Below are positions 9,011 through 17,482 of a DNA stretch of 64,000 bases, in pieces; within the stretch, counting starts at the first letter, position 1, and each line of letters opens with the position of its first letter. The translations under genes were made by a program, and so were the position numbers. The stretch is from Oxalobacteraceae sp. CFBP 8761 (GTDB lineage: Bacteria; Pseudomonadota; Gammaproteobacteria; Burkholderiales; Burkholderiaceae_D): assembly GCA_014841595.1 (NCBI GenBank), contig JACYUE010000002.1:806001-870000 (forward strand), given 5' to 3'. The notes below the pieces were generated by a model that worked only from the letters and a program-made list of their open reading frames with translations, made no database searches and had not been told where the DNA came from.

Positions 9011-10648
9011 ATGAACGACGTCACCAGTGCAGCGCTGTGCCCCTCCGGCCACACCGATGGCTTCGCGCGCGCGCACTTGCCGCCGCGGGACACCTGGCCC
9101 GACTTCCTGTTCGATCTCCCCGAGCTGCAGTACCCGGAGCGCCTGAACTGCGCGAGTGCGCTGCTCGATGACGCCATCGCGCGCGGCTGGGGCGCGCGCA
9201 CGGCGCTGATCGGCGCGCGCGAACGCCTGACCTACGCCGAATTGCTGGCGCAGGCCGACCGCATCGCTCACGTGCTGCGCCACGATCTTGGGCTGGTCAC
9301 CGGCAGCCGCGTGCTGGTGCGCGGCGCGAACTGTCCGATGATGGCGGCCTGCATCCTGGGCGTGATCAAGGCCGGCTGCATCGTGCTGCCCACCATGCCG
9401 CTGCTGCGCGCACGCGAACTGGGCGCCATCGCCGACAAGGCGCGCATCAATGCGGTACTGTGCGCCGATGGTCTGGTGGACGAAGTCGATGCGCTCGGCC
9501 TGAAGGTGCCGGTCGTGGTGTTCGGCACGCCGGCGCCCGCTGCACCCGATGCGCTGGAAGAACGCATGGCCCGCCACGACGCCCCGTTCATCGCTGCCGA
9601 CACTGCGCGCGACGACGTCTGCCTGATCAGTTTCACCTCCGGCACCACCGGCATCCCGAAAGGGACCATGCACTTCCACCGCGACGTGCTGGCCGTGTGC
9701 GACTGCTTCCCGCGCCACATGCTGGAGGCGCGCGCCGACGATATCTTCATCGGCACACCGCCGCTGGCGTTCACGTTCGGGCTGGGCGGCCTGCTGCTGT
9801 TCCCGCTGCGTGTCGGTGGCGCGGGCGTGTTGCTCGAACGCCTGAGCCCCGAGGCGCTGCTGGCGGCCATCGCCGACTACCGCGCCACCGTGTGCTTCAC
9901 GGCGCCCACCTTCTATCGCCTGATGGCGGCGCAGGCGGACCGTTTCGACCTGACCAGCCTGCGCGCCAGCGTGTCGGCCGGCGAGCCGCTGCCGCTGGCC
10001 ACGCGCGCGGCCTGGCAGACGGCCACCGGGCTGGCGATGATCGATGGGATCGGCGCGACCGAACTGCTGCACATTTTCATTGCCAGCGCGGGCGCGGCCA
10101 TCCGGCCAGGCGCGACCGGCAAGCCGGTGCCGGGCTACCAGGCCTGCATCCTCGATGCCGACGGCGTACCTGTCGGCCCAGGCGTGATCGGCCGTCTGGC
10201 CGTGAAAGGCCCGACCGGCTGCCGCTACCTGGACGACGAGCGCCAGCTCGACTACGTGCAGGATGGCTGGAACATCACGGGCGACGCCTACGAAATGGAC
10301 GCCGACGGCTATTTCTACTACCGCTCACGCACGGACGACATGATCATCTCGGCCGGCTACAACATCGCCGGCGCTGAAGTCGAAGAAGTGCTGCTGCACC
10401 ATCCGGCGGTGGCCGAGTGCGCCGTCGTCGGGCGGCTCGACCCCGAGCGCGGGCAGGTGGTTGAGGCCCACGTCGTGCTGCGCGCAGGGCAGGTGGGGTC
10501 GGCGGATCTGGCCTGCGAACTGCAGGAATTCGTGAAGGCGCAGATCGCGCCGTACAAGTACCCAAGGGCCATTTTGTTCAAGGAAAAACTGCCTCGCACC
10601 GAAACCGGTAAACTACAACGCTTTAAATTACGCACGAACGCAGATTGA
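9011..10648 (+). CDS. Benzoate/anthranilate-CoA ligase-like AMP-forming enzyme
   Basis: A 545-residue member of the acyl-adenylate-forming superfamily. The phosphate loop SFTSGTTGIPKGT is near residue 210, the aromatic-rich segment TPPLAFTFGLGG follows, and the C-terminal catalytic lysine lies in RTETGKLQR. This arrangement fits ligases that join benzoate, 2-aminobenzoate or similar aryl acids to CoA with ATP, in the cytoplasm. The ATG at 9011 is favoured over the upstream open frame, which has no homologous look. A MarR-type regulator starts seven bases after the stop, a pairing common in aromatic acid catabolism, but no ring-cleavage genes are nearby, so the substrate remains open. Confidence 0.8.
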   Translation: MNDVTSAALCPSGHTDGFARAHLPPRDTWPDFLFDLPELQYPERLNCASALLDDAIARGWGARTALIGARERLTYAELLAQADRIAHVLRHDLGLVTGSRVLVRGANCPMMAACILGVIKAGCIVLPTMPLLRARELGAIADKARINAVLCADGLVDEVDALGLKVPVVVFGTPAPAAPDALEERMARHDAPFIAADTARDDVCLISFTSGTTGIPKGTMHFHRDVLAVCDCFPRHMLEARADDIFIGTPPLAFTFGLGGLLLFPLRVGGAGVLLERLSPEALLAAIADYRATVCFTAPTFYRLMAAQADRFDLTSLRASVSAGEPLPLATRAAWQTATGLAMIDGIGATELLHIFIASAGAAIRPGATGKPVPGYQACILDADGVPVGPGVIGRLAVKGPTGCRYLDDERQLDYVQDGWNITGDAYEMDADGYFYYRSRTDDMIISAGYNIAGAEVEEVLLHHPAVAECAVVGRLDPERGQVVEAHVVLRAGQVGSADLACELQEFVKAQIAPYKYPRAILFKEKLPRTETGKLQRFKLRTNAD

Positions 10649-10655
10649 GGACAGC

Positions 10656-11180
10656 ATGCAGGAAGTGGATGGACGTGAACAAGACCCAGCGATGGGCGGG
10701 GCAGCCGAGCTGGACATGGAAAGCCGCCTGACGGACGAACATCACCAATCGCTGCGCCTGTGGCTGCGCATGCTGTCGTGCACGACGCGCATCGAGAACG
10801 AAATCCGCAGCCGCCTGCGCACGACGTTCGACATCACGCTGCCGCGCTTCGACCTGATGGCGCAGCTCCAGCGGCATCCGGACGGCCTGCGCATGGGGGA
10901 ACTGTCCAAGCGCATGATGGTCACCGGCGGCAATATCACGGGGATTACCGATCAGCTCGAGCGCGAGCAGCTCGTGGTGCGGGTGCAGGATGTGAACGAC
11001 CGGCGCGCATCGGCGGTCAAGCTGACGCCAGCGGGGCGCGCGGCGTTCGACGAGATGGCGGCCGTGCATGAGCGCTGGATCGAGGAAATGCTGGCCGACG
11101 TGGCGGCGGAAGACAAGGCGACGATGATCGCGTTGTTGTCGACGATGAAGCGCAGTTTGCGGGTAGATGACGGCGTGTAG
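10656..11180 (+). CDS. MarR-family transcriptional regulator
   Basis: A 174-residue MarR-type dimeric winged-helix regulator. The N-terminal 30 residues are variable; the helix-turn-helix spans about 60-115 (MGELSKRMMVTGGNITGITDQLE) and the beta wing carries the typical DVNDRRASAVKLT segment. GAGGA lies just before the ATG, and the gene starts seven bases after the CoA ligase, so the two are almost surely cotranscribed. Members of this family usually repress nearby catabolic genes and are released by the acid or its CoA ester. A self-controlled ligase-MarR unit is the simplest reading; ligand and operator are not visible. Confidence 0.88.
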   Translation: MQEVDGREQDPAMGGAAELDMESRLTDEHHQSLRLWLRMLSCTTRIENEIRSRLRTTFDITLPRFDLMAQLQRHPDGLRMGELSKRMMVTGGNITGITDQLEREQLVVRVQDVNDRRASAVKLTPAGRAAFDEMAAVHERWIEEMLADVAAEDKATMIALLSTMKRSLRVDDGV

Positions 11181-11181
11181 C

Positions 11182-11256
11182 TGGTCCCCCCGACTGGAAT
11201 CGAACCAGTATCCCACGCTTAGGAGGCATGTGCACTATCCATTGTGCTACGGGGAG
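11182..11256 (-). tRNA. tRNA-Arg (anticodon CCT), CCA encoded
   Basis: Read on the minus strand, the sequence folds as a full cloverleaf: acceptor CTCCCCG pairs with CGGGGGG followed by A and encoded CCA, D-stem GCAC/GTGC, anticodon stem CATGC/GCGTG with loop CTCCTAA, and T-arm with TTCGATT loop. The anticodon CCT decodes AGG. A TATAAT hexamer on the minus strand at 11356-11361 is a possible -10 element. No integrase or attachment duplication is seen beside it. Confidence 0.95.
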
Positions 11257-11484
11257 GACGCCCGCGCCGCCAGGTGCTGACGGCGCGAAGCAGGGCAAGC
11301 CTGCAGTCCGGCGGGCAGGCCCCGCAGGGCGGGCTGGTACCGTGAACCGGTTGCAATTATAGCCGGGATCGAAATAGAAATGCAGGTTCATGCCCGGCAG
11401 TCGGTACAATGTGCCCCTTAATCAATCAACGCACCTTTTCTTCCCGCGCCAAGAATTTTTCGCGCGACGAAACGCATACCGATC

Positions 11485-13386
11485 ATGGCTGTCATCTCCA
11501 TTAGTTCCGCTCAACTTGCTTTCGGCCACGTGCCGCTGCTCGACCACGCTGATTTTTCCCTCGAGACCGGCGAACGCGTCGGCCTCATCGGCCGCAACGG
11601 CACCGGCAAATCCTCGCTCCTGAAAGTCATTTCGGGCCGTTCGCGTCTGGACGATGGCTTGCTGGTCATGCAGCAGGGCGTCACCATCGCCTATGTCGAG
11701 CAGGAACCGGTGTTTGACCTGAGCATGACGGTGTTTGCCGTGGTTGCCGGCGGCATGGGCGACCAGCAGGCGATGCTGACCGAATACGAAGAACTCACCG
11801 GCAAGTTCGGCCAGGGCGACGACGACGCGCTGATGGAGCGCATGCATGTGATCCAGACCAAGCTCGATGCGAACGACGGCTGGAACCTGGCGCACAAGGT
11901 CGAAACCACGCTCGATCGCCTGAACCTGTCGGGCGACGCGCTGATGGGCACGCTCTCGGGCGGTATGCAAAAGCGCGTCGCGCTGGCCGTGGCGCTGGTG
12001 TCGGCGCCGGACGTCCTGCTGCTCGATGAGCCGACCAACCACCTGGACTTCACGTCGATCAAGTGGCTCGAAAGCCTGCTGCGCGAATTCCGCGGCTCGG
12101 TCCTGTTCATTACCCACGATCGTAGCTTCCTGGACAACGTTGCTACCCGCATCATTGAACTCGACCGCGGCCGTCTGCTGTCGTTCCCGGGCAATTTCAC
12201 GACTTACCAGGCGCGCAAGCAAGAGCTGCTGGCCAATGAAGAAGTCGAAAACGCCAAGTTCGACAAATTCCTGGCGCAAGAAGAAGTGTGGATCCGCAAG
12301 GGCGTGCAGGCACGCCGCACCCGCGACGAAGGCCGCGTGCGCCGCCTGGAAGCACTGCGTTCGCAGCGCGCGGTGCGCCGCGACCAGCAGGGCCAGATCA
12401 AGCTGGACGTCGCCACGGGCGAACGCTCGGGCAAGATCGTTGCCGATCTCGAGAACATCTCGAAGATGTATGGCGACAAGGTCATCGTCGACAACTTCAC
12501 CGGCACGCTGATGCGCGGTGACAAGGTCGGCCTGATCGGACCGAACGGCGCCGGCAAGACGACGCTGCTCAAGATCATCCTGGGCGAAGAAACGGCCGAC
12601 AGCGGCAAGGTCCGCCTGGGCACCAAGCTGAACGTTGCGTACTTCGACCAGATGCGCACCCAGCTCAATGAAGAAGCCAGCCTGGCTGACACCATTGCAC
12701 CGGGCAGCGACTGGGTCGAGATCAATGGCCAGCGCCGTCACGTGATGACGTACCTGAACGACTTCCTGTTCTCGCCGGAACGTGCACGTTCGCCGGTCAA
12801 GTCGCTCTCCGGTGGCGAGCGCAACCGCCTGCTGCTGGCGCGTCTGTTCGCCAAGCCGGCCAATTGCCTCGTGCTCGATGAGCCGACCAACGATCTGGAC
12901 ATCGACACGCTCGAGCTGCTCGAAGAACTGCTCGAGGAATACACGGGCACCGTGTTCCTGGTCAGCCACGACCGCACGTTCCTCGACAACGTCGTCACGC
13001 AGGTGATCGTGGCCGAAGGCGCCGGCAAGTGGCGCGAATTCGTCGGTGGTTATACCGACTGGGAACGCGTCAAGGCGGCCACGCCGGTGGTCCAGGCGCC
13101 GGTCAAGACCAGCGCGCCGAAAGCGGACGACACGGCGGCCCCGGCCGCCAAGAAAGTCAAGCTGAGCTACAAGGAGCAACGCGAGCTGGAAGAGTTGCCG
13201 AAGCTGATCGCGACGCTGGAAGACGAACAGTCGGCCATCACCGCGCAGCTCAATGGCCCGGACTTCTACAAGCAGAACCCGGCCGATGCCAAGCGCATCA
13301 ATGCGCGCTTTGCCGAAATCGAAGATTTGCTGCTCGACGCACTCGAGCGCTGGGAAACGATCGAAGCGCGCTCGCGCGGCGTGTAA
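11485..13386 (+). CDS. uup: ABC-F ATPase Uup-like
   Basis: A 633-residue soluble ABC-F protein with two nucleotide-binding domains. Walker A motifs are GRNGTGKSS (about residue 36) and GPNGAGKTT (about 353); signature motifs are LSGGMQKR and LSGGERNR; each domain ends in a DEPTNxLD Walker B. The region between is the charged linker, and the last 90 residues (LSYKEQRELEELPKLI onward) form the coiled coil typical of Uup, which binds branched or structured nucleic acid. Members act on the ribosome or suppress transposon precise excision. No membrane segments. It is preceded by tRNA-Arg on the other strand and looks monocistronic or weakly linked to the next gene. Confidence 0.92.
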   Translation: MAVISISSAQLAFGHVPLLDHADFSLETGERVGLIGRNGTGKSSLLKVISGRSRLDDGLLVMQQGVTIAYVEQEPVFDLSMTVFAVVAGGMGDQQAMLTEYEELTGKFGQGDDDALMERMHVIQTKLDANDGWNLAHKVETTLDRLNLSGDALMGTLSGGMQKRVALAVALVSAPDVLLLDEPTNHLDFTSIKWLESLLREFRGSVLFITHDRSFLDNVATRIIELDRGRLLSFPGNFTTYQARKQELLANEEVENAKFDKFLAQEEVWIRKGVQARRTRDEGRVRRLEALRSQRAVRRDQQGQIKLDVATGERSGKIVADLENISKMYGDKVIVDNFTGTLMRGDKVGLIGPNGAGKTTLLKIILGEETADSGKVRLGTKLNVAYFDQMRTQLNEEASLADTIAPGSDWVEINGQRRHVMTYLNDFLFSPERARSPVKSLSGGERNRLLLARLFAKPANCLVLDEPTNDLDIDTLELLEELLEEYTGTVFLVSHDRTFLDNVVTQVIVAEGAGKWREFVGGYTDWERVKAATPVVQAPVKTSAPKADDTAAPAAKKVKLSYKEQRELEELPKLIATLEDEQSAITAQLNGPDFYKQNPADAKRINARFAEIEDLLLDALERWETIEARSRGV

Positions 13387-13425
13387 GCAACAGGGGCGGC
13401 CAATGACCAGGCGGAGCGACTTTTC

Positions 13426-14163
13426 ATGATCGACAACAACGAATCGCGCGCCGCCCGCCCAGCGGGCCCGGGGTCTGCGGCCCCTGCGGCCGACGAACCC
13501 TTCCTGACCCGCGCCGCCTGGGCGCGGATTCTGCCATTCGGCACCTATATCCTGTTCATGGTGATTGGCGACTTGCTCGAACGCATGGGGATGAGCCGGG
13601 CCGACCTGCGCTGGCTGTATCCGGTACAGGCCGGCGCCGTGGTGGCGCTGCTGGCCGTGTTCTGGCGCCAGTACGACGAGCTGCACCGGTTCAGTTTGCG
13701 CCTCTCGCACACGCTCGTTGCCATGGTCGTCGGCGTGATCGTGCTGGTGCTATGGGTCAATCTGACGCTGCCCTGGATGACGCTGGGCAGCTCGCCCGGC
13801 TACGATCCACGCACGCATGGCGAGATCGACTGGCTGATGGTGACGCTGCGTATCGCCGGCGCGGCGCTGGTCGTGCCCGTCATGGAAGAATTGTTCTGGC
13901 GCTCGTTCCTGATGCGCTGGATCGAACAGGCCAACTTCACACTCGTTGATCCGGCGCGTATCGGATTCAAGGCGTTCGTGATCCCATGCGTGCTGTTCGG
14001 CTTTGAGCACACGCTGTGGCTGGCCGGTATTGTGGCCGGCGTGGCGTATGGCGTGTTGTATATGAGGCACCGCAACCTGTGGTCGCCCATCCTGGCCCAC
14101 GCTGTCACGAATGGGTTGCTGGGCGTCTGGGTCGTCTACACAGGGGGCTGGCAATTCTGGTGA
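13426..14163 (+). CDS. CAAX-protease-related membrane protein of the exosortase/EPS type
   Basis: A 245-residue polytopic membrane protein with about six hydrophobic segments after a 30-residue polar N-terminus. The CPBP (Abi) intramembrane metalloprotease motifs are intact: Glu154-Glu155 and Arg159 (EELFWR), His195 (FGFEH), and His225/Asn229 (HAVTN). The layout matches the CAAX prenyl protease-related family that co-occurs with PEP-CTERM/exosortase polysaccharide clusters. It is followed after 30 bases by an EpsL-like gene, supporting that association. A role in processing or maturation at the inner membrane is inferred; the substrate is unknown. No exosortase gene is in this window. Confidence 0.83.
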   Translation: MIDNNESRAARPAGPGSAAPAADEPFLTRAAWARILPFGTYILFMVIGDLLERMGMSRADLRWLYPVQAGAVVALLAVFWRQYDELHRFSLRLSHTLVAMVVGVIVLVLWVNLTLPWMTLGSSPGYDPRTHGEIDWLMVTLRIAGAALVVPVMEELFWRSFLMRWIEQANFTLVDPARIGFKAFVIPCVLFGFEHTLWLAGIVAGVAYGVLYMRHRNLWSPILAHAVTNGLLGVWVVYTGGWQFW

Positions 14164-14193
14164 TTCCTCCGGTAGTACGACCCGTGGAAGACG

Positions 14194-15414
14194 ATGACCA
14201 TGCCAGCCCCTTCAGCGTTGCATCGCCTTTCTCCGGTCGCGCTGTGCGCCGGTGCCCTCTGGTGCTTTCCTGCAGGCGCGGCGTCCACGGCGCCAGCTGA
14301 AGGCATACAACTGCTCGCCGGCATCGGCTGGGCCCACGACGACAACCTCCTGCGCCAGGCTGACGGTGCGCCCGCGTTCGGCGGCGGGCGCAGCGACAGC
14401 TACCGCACGTTCGAAGCGGGTGTGGCGCTCGACCAACACATCAGCCGCCAGCGTATCGCGGCCACCGCCAAGGTGTCGAAGAATGCGTTCGATCGCTTCA
14501 GGCAGCTCGACTACACCGGCCACGACCTGCAAGCGACGTGGTTCTGGCACATCGGAACCCAGTTCGACGGCCGCGTCGAGGCGCTGGATATCCGCACACT
14601 CGCGCCGTATACCGACTTCAACAGCGACCAGCGCAACCTGCGCCAGCAGCGCCGCCAGGCATTCGATGCCGGCTGGCAGCTGCACCCGAGCTGGAAACTG
14701 CGCGCAGGCGCCGAGCGCGACAAGGCAAGCTACGACCTGGCGATCCAGCGCTTCAACAACCGCACCGAAAAGGCATTCGAAACCGAACTGCTGTACCAGC
14801 CCAGGGGTGGCAGCGCACTGGGCCTGGTCGCACGCCGCGTCAAGGGCAGTTATCCATACCGTCGGCCAGCCATCGCGACGATGCTGACAGACGATTTCAC
14901 GCAGGACGAACTCAAGCTGCGCGTGAACTGGCTCGCCACTGGCTCGACCACGGTGCAGGGTCTGGCCGGTTACGTGCGGCGCGAGCAGCCGTCGTACGGC
15001 GAAGGCGTCACGAGCGGCATCAACGGCCGCATCAATGCGTTCTACACGCCGCGCGGTGAGGTCAGCTATCAGGCGGGCGTGTGGCGCGAGTTCGCGCCCA
15101 TCGAAAGCCCGTTGGTCAGTTACACGCTCAACAAGGGCGTCAGCGTCGGCGTCAACTGGGCTGCCAGCGCCAGGCTGGCGCTCGAGGCCAGCGCGACGTA
15201 CGAGCGGCGCAGCTACACGGGGCGGGGTGACTTTACCGGCGCCGACGCGCTGCGTGACGCGATCCGGTCGGCCAGCGTGCGCGCCGTGTGGCAGGCCCGG
15301 CCCGGGGTGAAGGTCGTTGCCGCGGTTGTCCACCAGGCGCGCACCGCGTCCGGGCTCGGCACTGGCAAGTTCGATGCGAACGTGGTGCAGGTCAGCGCCA
15401 ATGTGTTGTTCTGA
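14194..15414 (+). CDS. epsL: EpsL-like outer-membrane beta-barrel of EPS biosynthesis
   Basis: A 406-residue exported protein: signal peptide (1-29, cleavage near GAA-ST), then alternating polar/hydrophobic beta strands with repeated W/Y-rich barrel patterns to a C-terminal strand ending in Phe (NVVQVSANVLF), the mark of an outer-membrane barrel. It resembles EpsL of methanolan-type exopolysaccharide operons. The start at 14194 has GGAAG upstream; a second ATG lies six bases further in. It sits 30 bases after the CAAX-related gene and 184 bases before epsE. It may form the outer-membrane exit for the polymer, an inference from family and context. Confidence 0.75.
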   Translation: MTMPAPSALHRLSPVALCAGALWCFPAGAASTAPAEGIQLLAGIGWAHDDNLLRQADGAPAFGGGRSDSYRTFEAGVALDQHISRQRIAATAKVSKNAFDRFRQLDYTGHDLQATWFWHIGTQFDGRVEALDIRTLAPYTDFNSDQRNLRQQRRQAFDAGWQLHPSWKLRAGAERDKASYDLAIQRFNNRTEKAFETELLYQPRGGSALGLVARRVKGSYPYRRPAIATMLTDDFTQDELKLRVNWLATGSTTVQGLAGYVRREQPSYGEGVTSGINGRINAFYTPRGEVSYQAGVWREFAPIESPLVSYTLNKGVSVGVNWAASARLALEASATYERRSYTGRGDFTGADALRDAIRSASVRAVWQARPGVKVVAAVVHQARTASGLGTGKFDANVVQVSANVLF

Positions 15415-15598
15415 TGCCGATCCTGCGGCCGTGATGTTGATGTTTTTTTTTGCGGAAAAACGCGGATTGGTTGCGCTGGCGCTAGCGCAATCAGGCCAGT
15501 GGCTTTTCAGTGGAACCGATGGGTTGCTGACGCATCGAATGGCATGTCGGGCATGTATTTGCCGCCCCGTTGCAACGATCAACGATGCTGGAGGAATC

Positions 15599-16399
15599 AT
15601 GAAACGTATCGTCACATGGATGGTGGCCCTGGCGTTGATGCTGGGCATGGGCATGGGCATGGTCACAGCTGGCGCGGCCGAGGTGCTGCTGGGGCCGGGG
15701 GATGTGGTCAAGCTGTCGGTGTATGGCAGTCCCGACCTGTCAATCGAGACCCGCGTCAGTGAAAGCGGCCATCTCACGTTTCCGTGGCTGGGGCAGGTGG
15801 CCGTCGGCGGCATGCCGGTGGCGACAGCCGAGAAGACCATCGCAAGCCTGCTCGAAAAGGGTGGCTACCTGAAGCAGGCCCAGGTCAATATGCTGGTGAC
15901 GACCCTGGCGAGCCAGCAGATTTCGGTGCTGGGCCATGTAAACCGGCCCGGGCGCTATCCGGTAGACGGCCGCCGGCGCGTGCTCGACATGCTGGCGCTA
16001 GCGGGCGGCATTCATGGCGATGGCGGCGACATGATCAGCCTGGTGCGCACGCGCGATGGCAAGACCCTGCGCGAGACCATCGATGTGGTCGACATGGTGC
16101 GCAAAGGCGAACTCGACAGGGATGTGGAAGTGGCCGGCGGCGACATCATCTTTGTCGAACGCGCGCCACGGGCGTATATCACGGGCGAAGTCAGCCGCCC
16201 GGGACCATTCCGGCTCGAGCGCGGCATGACGGTCCAGCAAGCCTTGTCGGCTGGCGGCGGCCTGAGTCCGCGCGGCAGCAGCAATGGCATCCGCATCACG
16301 CGCAAGGCAGACGGCGGGCAGCCAATCTCCCTGGACGCCCGTGCCAGCGACATCGTCCAGGTCGATGACGTGATCGTCGTGCGCGAAAGCTGGTTCTAA
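15599..16399 (+). CDS. epsE: EpsE-like polysaccharide export protein (Wza family)
   Basis: A 266-residue periplasmic or outer-membrane polysaccharide export protein. The start at 15599 has TGGAGGA seven bases upstream; the long open frame further upstream lacks this and would bury the signal peptide. Order: signal peptide (to about residue 26), poly-export domain beginning [13 protein letters not shown], and SLBB domains ([14 protein letters not shown] at about 110 and [13 protein letters not shown] at about 195). It lacks the lipobox cysteine and the long C-terminal helix of Wza, as is usual in EpsE. It would form the export channel together with EpsL. The usual tyrosine kinase and chain-length genes of such operons are not adjacent. 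Confidence 0.87.
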   Translation: MKRIVTWMVALALMLGMGMGMVTAGAAEVLLGPGDVVKLSVYGSPDLSIETRVSESGHLTFPWLGQVAVGGMPVATAEKTIASLLEKGGYLKQAQVNMLVTTLASQQISVLGHVNRPGRYPVDGRRRVLDMLALAGGIHGDGGDMISLVRTRDGKTLRETIDVVDMVRKGELDRDVEVAGGDIIFVERAPRAYITGEVSRPGPFRLERGMTVQQALSAGGGLSPRGSSNGIRITRKADGGQPISLDARASDIVQVDDVIVVRESWF

Positions 16400-16518
16400 A
16401 CGTCCATCGCCTTCGCGCCTACTTCGACGTTGCCACCAGCCCAACAGGGCCAGCGTGGCGACACACTTCTTGCATGGATGGCATCATTTCCTTGAAAACA
16501 TTGATCAAGGATAGAGGC

Positions 16519-17001
16519 ATGCAAGCGTGGTGGACAGAAAGCTGGGAGACGATTCAACACGAATTTTCCGATCTGGGCGATGCCGAGGATGTGACGATCA
16601 TCGTCGTGCGTCTGCTGGTGGCGGCGGTGCTGGGTGGTTTGCTTGGCTATGAGCGCGAAACGAAAGGGGCTTCGGCCGGGTTGCGCACGCACATGCTGGT
16701 CTCGGTTGGCTCGGCATTGTTCGTCTTGATTCCATTGCAGGCCGGCATGACGATCCAGGACCTGTCACGCGTGTTGCAGGGTGTCACGGCTGGTATTGGT
16801 TTCCTTGGCGCTGGCGCGATTCTCAAGCAGCGCGATCAGAACGATATCAAGGGATTGACCACTGCCGCCAGTGTCTGGATGACGGCGGCCATTGGCGTTT
16901 CCGCCGGCATGGGGCGCGAAGGCACGGCAGTGCTGAGCGCAATGTTTGGACTGGTGATCCTCGCGTTTGTTCGCTCGCCCAGCAAGCGCAACGCTGACTG
17001 A
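16519..17001 (+). CDS. MgtC/SapB-family inner-membrane protein
   Basis: A 160-residue MgtC-family membrane protein. The start at 16519 is preceded by AAGGA with seven-base spacing; an ATG 45 bases upstream has no such site. Conserved family signatures are visible: [12 protein letters not shown] with the acidic/arginine pair, [25 protein letters not shown], and [15 protein letters not shown], spread over four or five transmembrane helices. It lacks the C-terminal soluble domain of longer MgtC proteins. Relatives inhibit F-type ATPase or help growth in low magnesium. It lies 119 bases after epsE; no magnesium riboswitch or leader peptide is visible in front. Family firm, role inferred. Confidence 0.88.
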   Translation: MQAWWTESWETIQHEFSDLGDAEDVTIIVVRLLVAAVLGGLLGYERETKGASAGLRTHMLVSVGSALFVLIPLQAGMTIQDLSRVLQGVTAGIGFLGAGAILKQRDQNDIKGLTTAASVWMTAAIGVSAGMGREGTAVLSAMFGLVILAFVRSPSKRNAD

Positions 17002-17482
17002 CAGTGGGACGGCTGCGTACGCCAGTGACCCGGGTGTACGCGCCAGCGCGCCGAGGTCTCATGTGCGGTTCAAAGTATCAGCGCCGATGACAACTGCCTG
17101 ATTATGCGATTCGCTGACCCGCTGTTGCACCGGCTATCTTGTTGTTGTTTGCCAACTTCTTGCTGCGGCAATGGCAATGTGACCTCGTTTGCCTTCTTCC
17201 AGATGACAGCGTGGCGACCCACGCGGCATTCTCAAACCCGGTCAAAACTGCCCGATTTTGTACCATCGTGGCAAGCTGCCCGTCCGCGAATACGCACCCC
17301 GAATCGTGCGTAGCTCGCGACACACTTGAATGTATTATCGGAAAAATTGTGCCTTTACCAAGTGCTTGAGCGCGAGGGTGCGGCGTTCATCGCCCCTACA
17401 CCGGAGGTACGCTGCGATCCACGGACGCTTGGCGGCGGATGGCAATCGGTTGATGAGGCAGATTCTGCATGAAGGAAGCGCA
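17002..17482. other. 480-base intergenic stretch upstream of the heparinase-like gene
   Basis: Several short frames overlap here on both strands, but none has a ribosome-binding site, a plausible composition or a recognisable domain. Small inverted repeats (GCGTAC/GTACGC around 17017-17040) are present. I see no RNA gene. It probably carries the promoter of the 17483 gene. Confidence 0.45.

Noticed and set aside
11182..11484. Genomic island at tRNA-Arg
   Set aside because: tRNA genes are common integration sites, but there is no integrase, repeat of the tRNA 3-prime end, or change in composition next to it.
11422..13710. Minus-strand open frame opposite uup
   Set aside because: The plus-strand Uup has both ATPase domains; the antisense product is rich in Arg, Gln and His and has no fold.
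16400..16518. Magnesium riboswitch or leader before the MgtC-like gene
   Set aside because: Only 119 bases are available and I see no conserved M-box or leader ORF motif.
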